Shown: positions 5,194-6,272 of the stretch, piece by piece | Position numbering within the stretch: the first letter of the stretch is position 1 | How the letters are laid out: each line of letters opens with the position of its first letter | From: Chloroflexota bacterium | GTDB lineage: Bacteria; Chloroflexota; UBA6077 | Length of the DNA stretch: 6,272 bases | Reading direction: 5' to 3' | Assembly: GCA_021786215.1 (NCBI GenBank) | Contig: JAJYNT010000075.1 | Location: 1 to 6,272, forward strand | Made by a program: the position numbers and the translations under genes | The notes under the pieces: model-generated | Seen by the model: the letters and a program-made list of their open reading frames with translations, nothing else | Database searches by the model: none | What the model was told of the DNA's origin: nothing

Positions 5194-6272
5194 ATGATAG
5201 ACAGAGTGCTGAACGGCCGATACCGGTTGTCTGCCCTTCTCGGTGAGGGTGGCATGGCCATGGTGTACGAGGCCGAGGACCTGCTTCTGGGACGGAAAGT
5301 CGCGGTCAAGGTGCTGCGGGAGCAGTTCGCTTCCGATCCCGGTTTTCTGACTCGATTCCAGAGAGAGGCCAGGTCTGCGGCCGGCCTTTCCCACCCAAAT
5401 ATCGTCGCCGTCTATGACGTCGGTGCCGATGCCGGTACTCAGTACATCGTCATGGAGTTGGTGGTCGGTCGCACCCTCAAGGAGGTCGTTCAGGAGGAGG
5501 CTCCGCTTAGCGCTGGACGGATCATCGACCTGGGGCGGCAGATCTGCGATGGGTTGGAATATGCCCATCAGCACGGGATCGTCCACCGGGACGTGAAGGC
5601 CCACAACATCCTGGTAGCCCGAGATGGGTGGGCAAAGATAGCGGATTTTGGGATTGCCGTGGCTCTGGGAGCCTCGTCTCTGACCCAATCTGGTTACGTG
5701 GTGGGCTCCGCCCAGTACATGTCGCCGGAGCAGGCGAAGGGGGAGCAGAGCACGGCCTCCTCCGACCTCTATGCCACAGGGGTCATGCTGTATGAGATGG
5801 CGACCGGGCGGCTTCCCTTCGAGGGCGACACCTCTGTAGTGGTGGCTCTCAAGCAGATTCAGGAGGATCCGGTGCCCCCTCGCCGGGTGAACCCGAGGAT
5901 CCCCGAGTCGCTTCAGACGATCATCTTGCAGTCGATGGCCAAGGATCCTTCTGAGAGGTTCTCCTCGGCGGCTGCCATGGGCGAAGCACTGGTGGCTTGC
6001 GCCAGGGCGAGTCTGGAGGCGACCCAGCCTAACGCGGTCGTGGCATCGAAGCCCCCCAGATTGGAGAGGGTGATGGCACCCGTCCCCTCGCCGGCTCCTC
6101 GCAAGGAGCGCAGAGGAGGCCCGGGTGGTTGGATGGTGCTGGTGGTGGTGTTCGCGGCCTTCCTGTGTACTCTGGGCTCGATACCGCTCGGTTTGGTGGC
6201 GTTCTCCAACGGCGCACTCGGGAGACTCTTTCCCTCCCTTTCTGCACCCACCCAGGGATCCGCTACTCCCAC
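5194..6272 (+). CDS. PknB-like Ser/Thr protein kinase, membrane-anchored, C-terminus cut
   Basis: The frame stays open from ATG 5194 to the right edge (359 complete codons), so the 3' end is missing. Residues 10 to about 270 form a full Hanks-type kinase domain: Gly-rich loop GEGGMAMVYEA (17-27), AVK with K39, helix C E58, catalytic loop HRDVKAHN (131-138, D133 and N138), DFG (151-153), and GSAQYMSPEQA (171-181). T164 and S166 in LTQSG line up with the activation-loop phosphosites of mycobacterial PknB (TQT). A basic, Pro-rich linker (about 280-310) leads to one transmembrane helix near 313-337, then a Pro/Ser/Thr-rich start of the outside part. PASTA or another sensor domain may follow but is not in view. 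The HRDxKP Pro is Ala here (A136). The start fits the family's 'LNGRY' opening; no clear Shine-Dalgarno precedes it. It is transcribed away from the P-loop kinase. Confidence 0.95.
   Translation, partial: MIDRVLNGRYRLSALLGEGGMAMVYEAEDLLLGRKVAVKVLREQFASDPGFLTRFQREARSAAGLSHPNIVAVYDVGADAGTQYIVMELVVGRTLKEVVQEEAPLSAGRIIDLGRQICDGLEYAHQHGIVHRDVKAHNILVARDGWAKIADFGIAVALGASSLTQSGYVVGSAQYMSPEQAKGEQSTASSDLYATGVMLYEMATGRLPFEGDTSVVVALKQIQEDPVPPRRVNPRIPESLQTIILQSMAKDPSERFSSAAAMGEALVACARASLEATQPNAVVASKPPRLERVMAPVPSPAPRKERRGGPGGWMVLVVVFAAFLCTLGSIPLGLVAFSNGALGRLFPSLSAPTQGSATP

Noticed and set aside
4975..5688. Long upstream extension (about 238 codons) of the P-loop kinase frame on the minus strand
   Set aside because: Most of it runs antisense to the clear Ser/Thr kinase gene and its translation shows no family features; long antisense open frames are common in GC-rich DNA. 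A start at 4974 has a ribosome site and gives a normal protein length.

Overview
This 6.3 kb window is GC-rich (about 60% by eye), gene-dense bacterial chromosome. It holds six protein-coding genes, two of them cut by the window edges. I see no mobile element, CRISPR array, tRNA, rRNA or phage gene. A membrane Ser/Thr kinase of the PknB type, a GlgA-like glycosyltransferase paired with a GH57 amylase, and the overall codon style would fit a Chloroflexota-type (for example Anaerolineae) or similar thermophile-related bacterium. That placement is an inference, not shown by a marker gene.

Left part, + strand (1-1931): the C-terminal half of a retaining GT4/GT5-like glycosyltransferase overlaps by 11 bp a glycoside hydrolase family 57 (alpha-amylase type) gene. 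This looks like a translationally coupled alpha-glucan (glycogen-like) metabolism pair. Middle part, - strand (4974-1984): three genes read leftwards as a probable operon. They are a P-loop kinase of unknown substrate, a diacylglycerol-kinase-family lipid kinase joined to it by a TTGA start/stop overlap, and, after 64 bp, pyruvate kinase with a near-perfect Shine-Dalgarno. Pyruvate kinase converges on the GH57 gene with 52 bp between the stops. Right part, + strand (5194-end): a PknB-like Ser/Thr protein kinase is transcribed divergently from the P-loop kinase. It has a complete cytoplasmic kinase domain, a linker and one transmembrane helix, and then runs off the window.

Functionally the window joins glucan storage or breakdown, the last step of glycolysis, lipid phosphorylation and a membrane signalling kinase. 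The most checkable unusual points are pyruvate kinase residues that match the K+-independent class (with Arg where Lys is usual), an Ala in place of Pro in the catalytic loop of the Ser/Thr kinase, and a Cys-rich leader reading frame ahead of the P-loop kinase. I found no convincing new multi-gene system; the region reads mostly as ordinary core and housekeeping genes.
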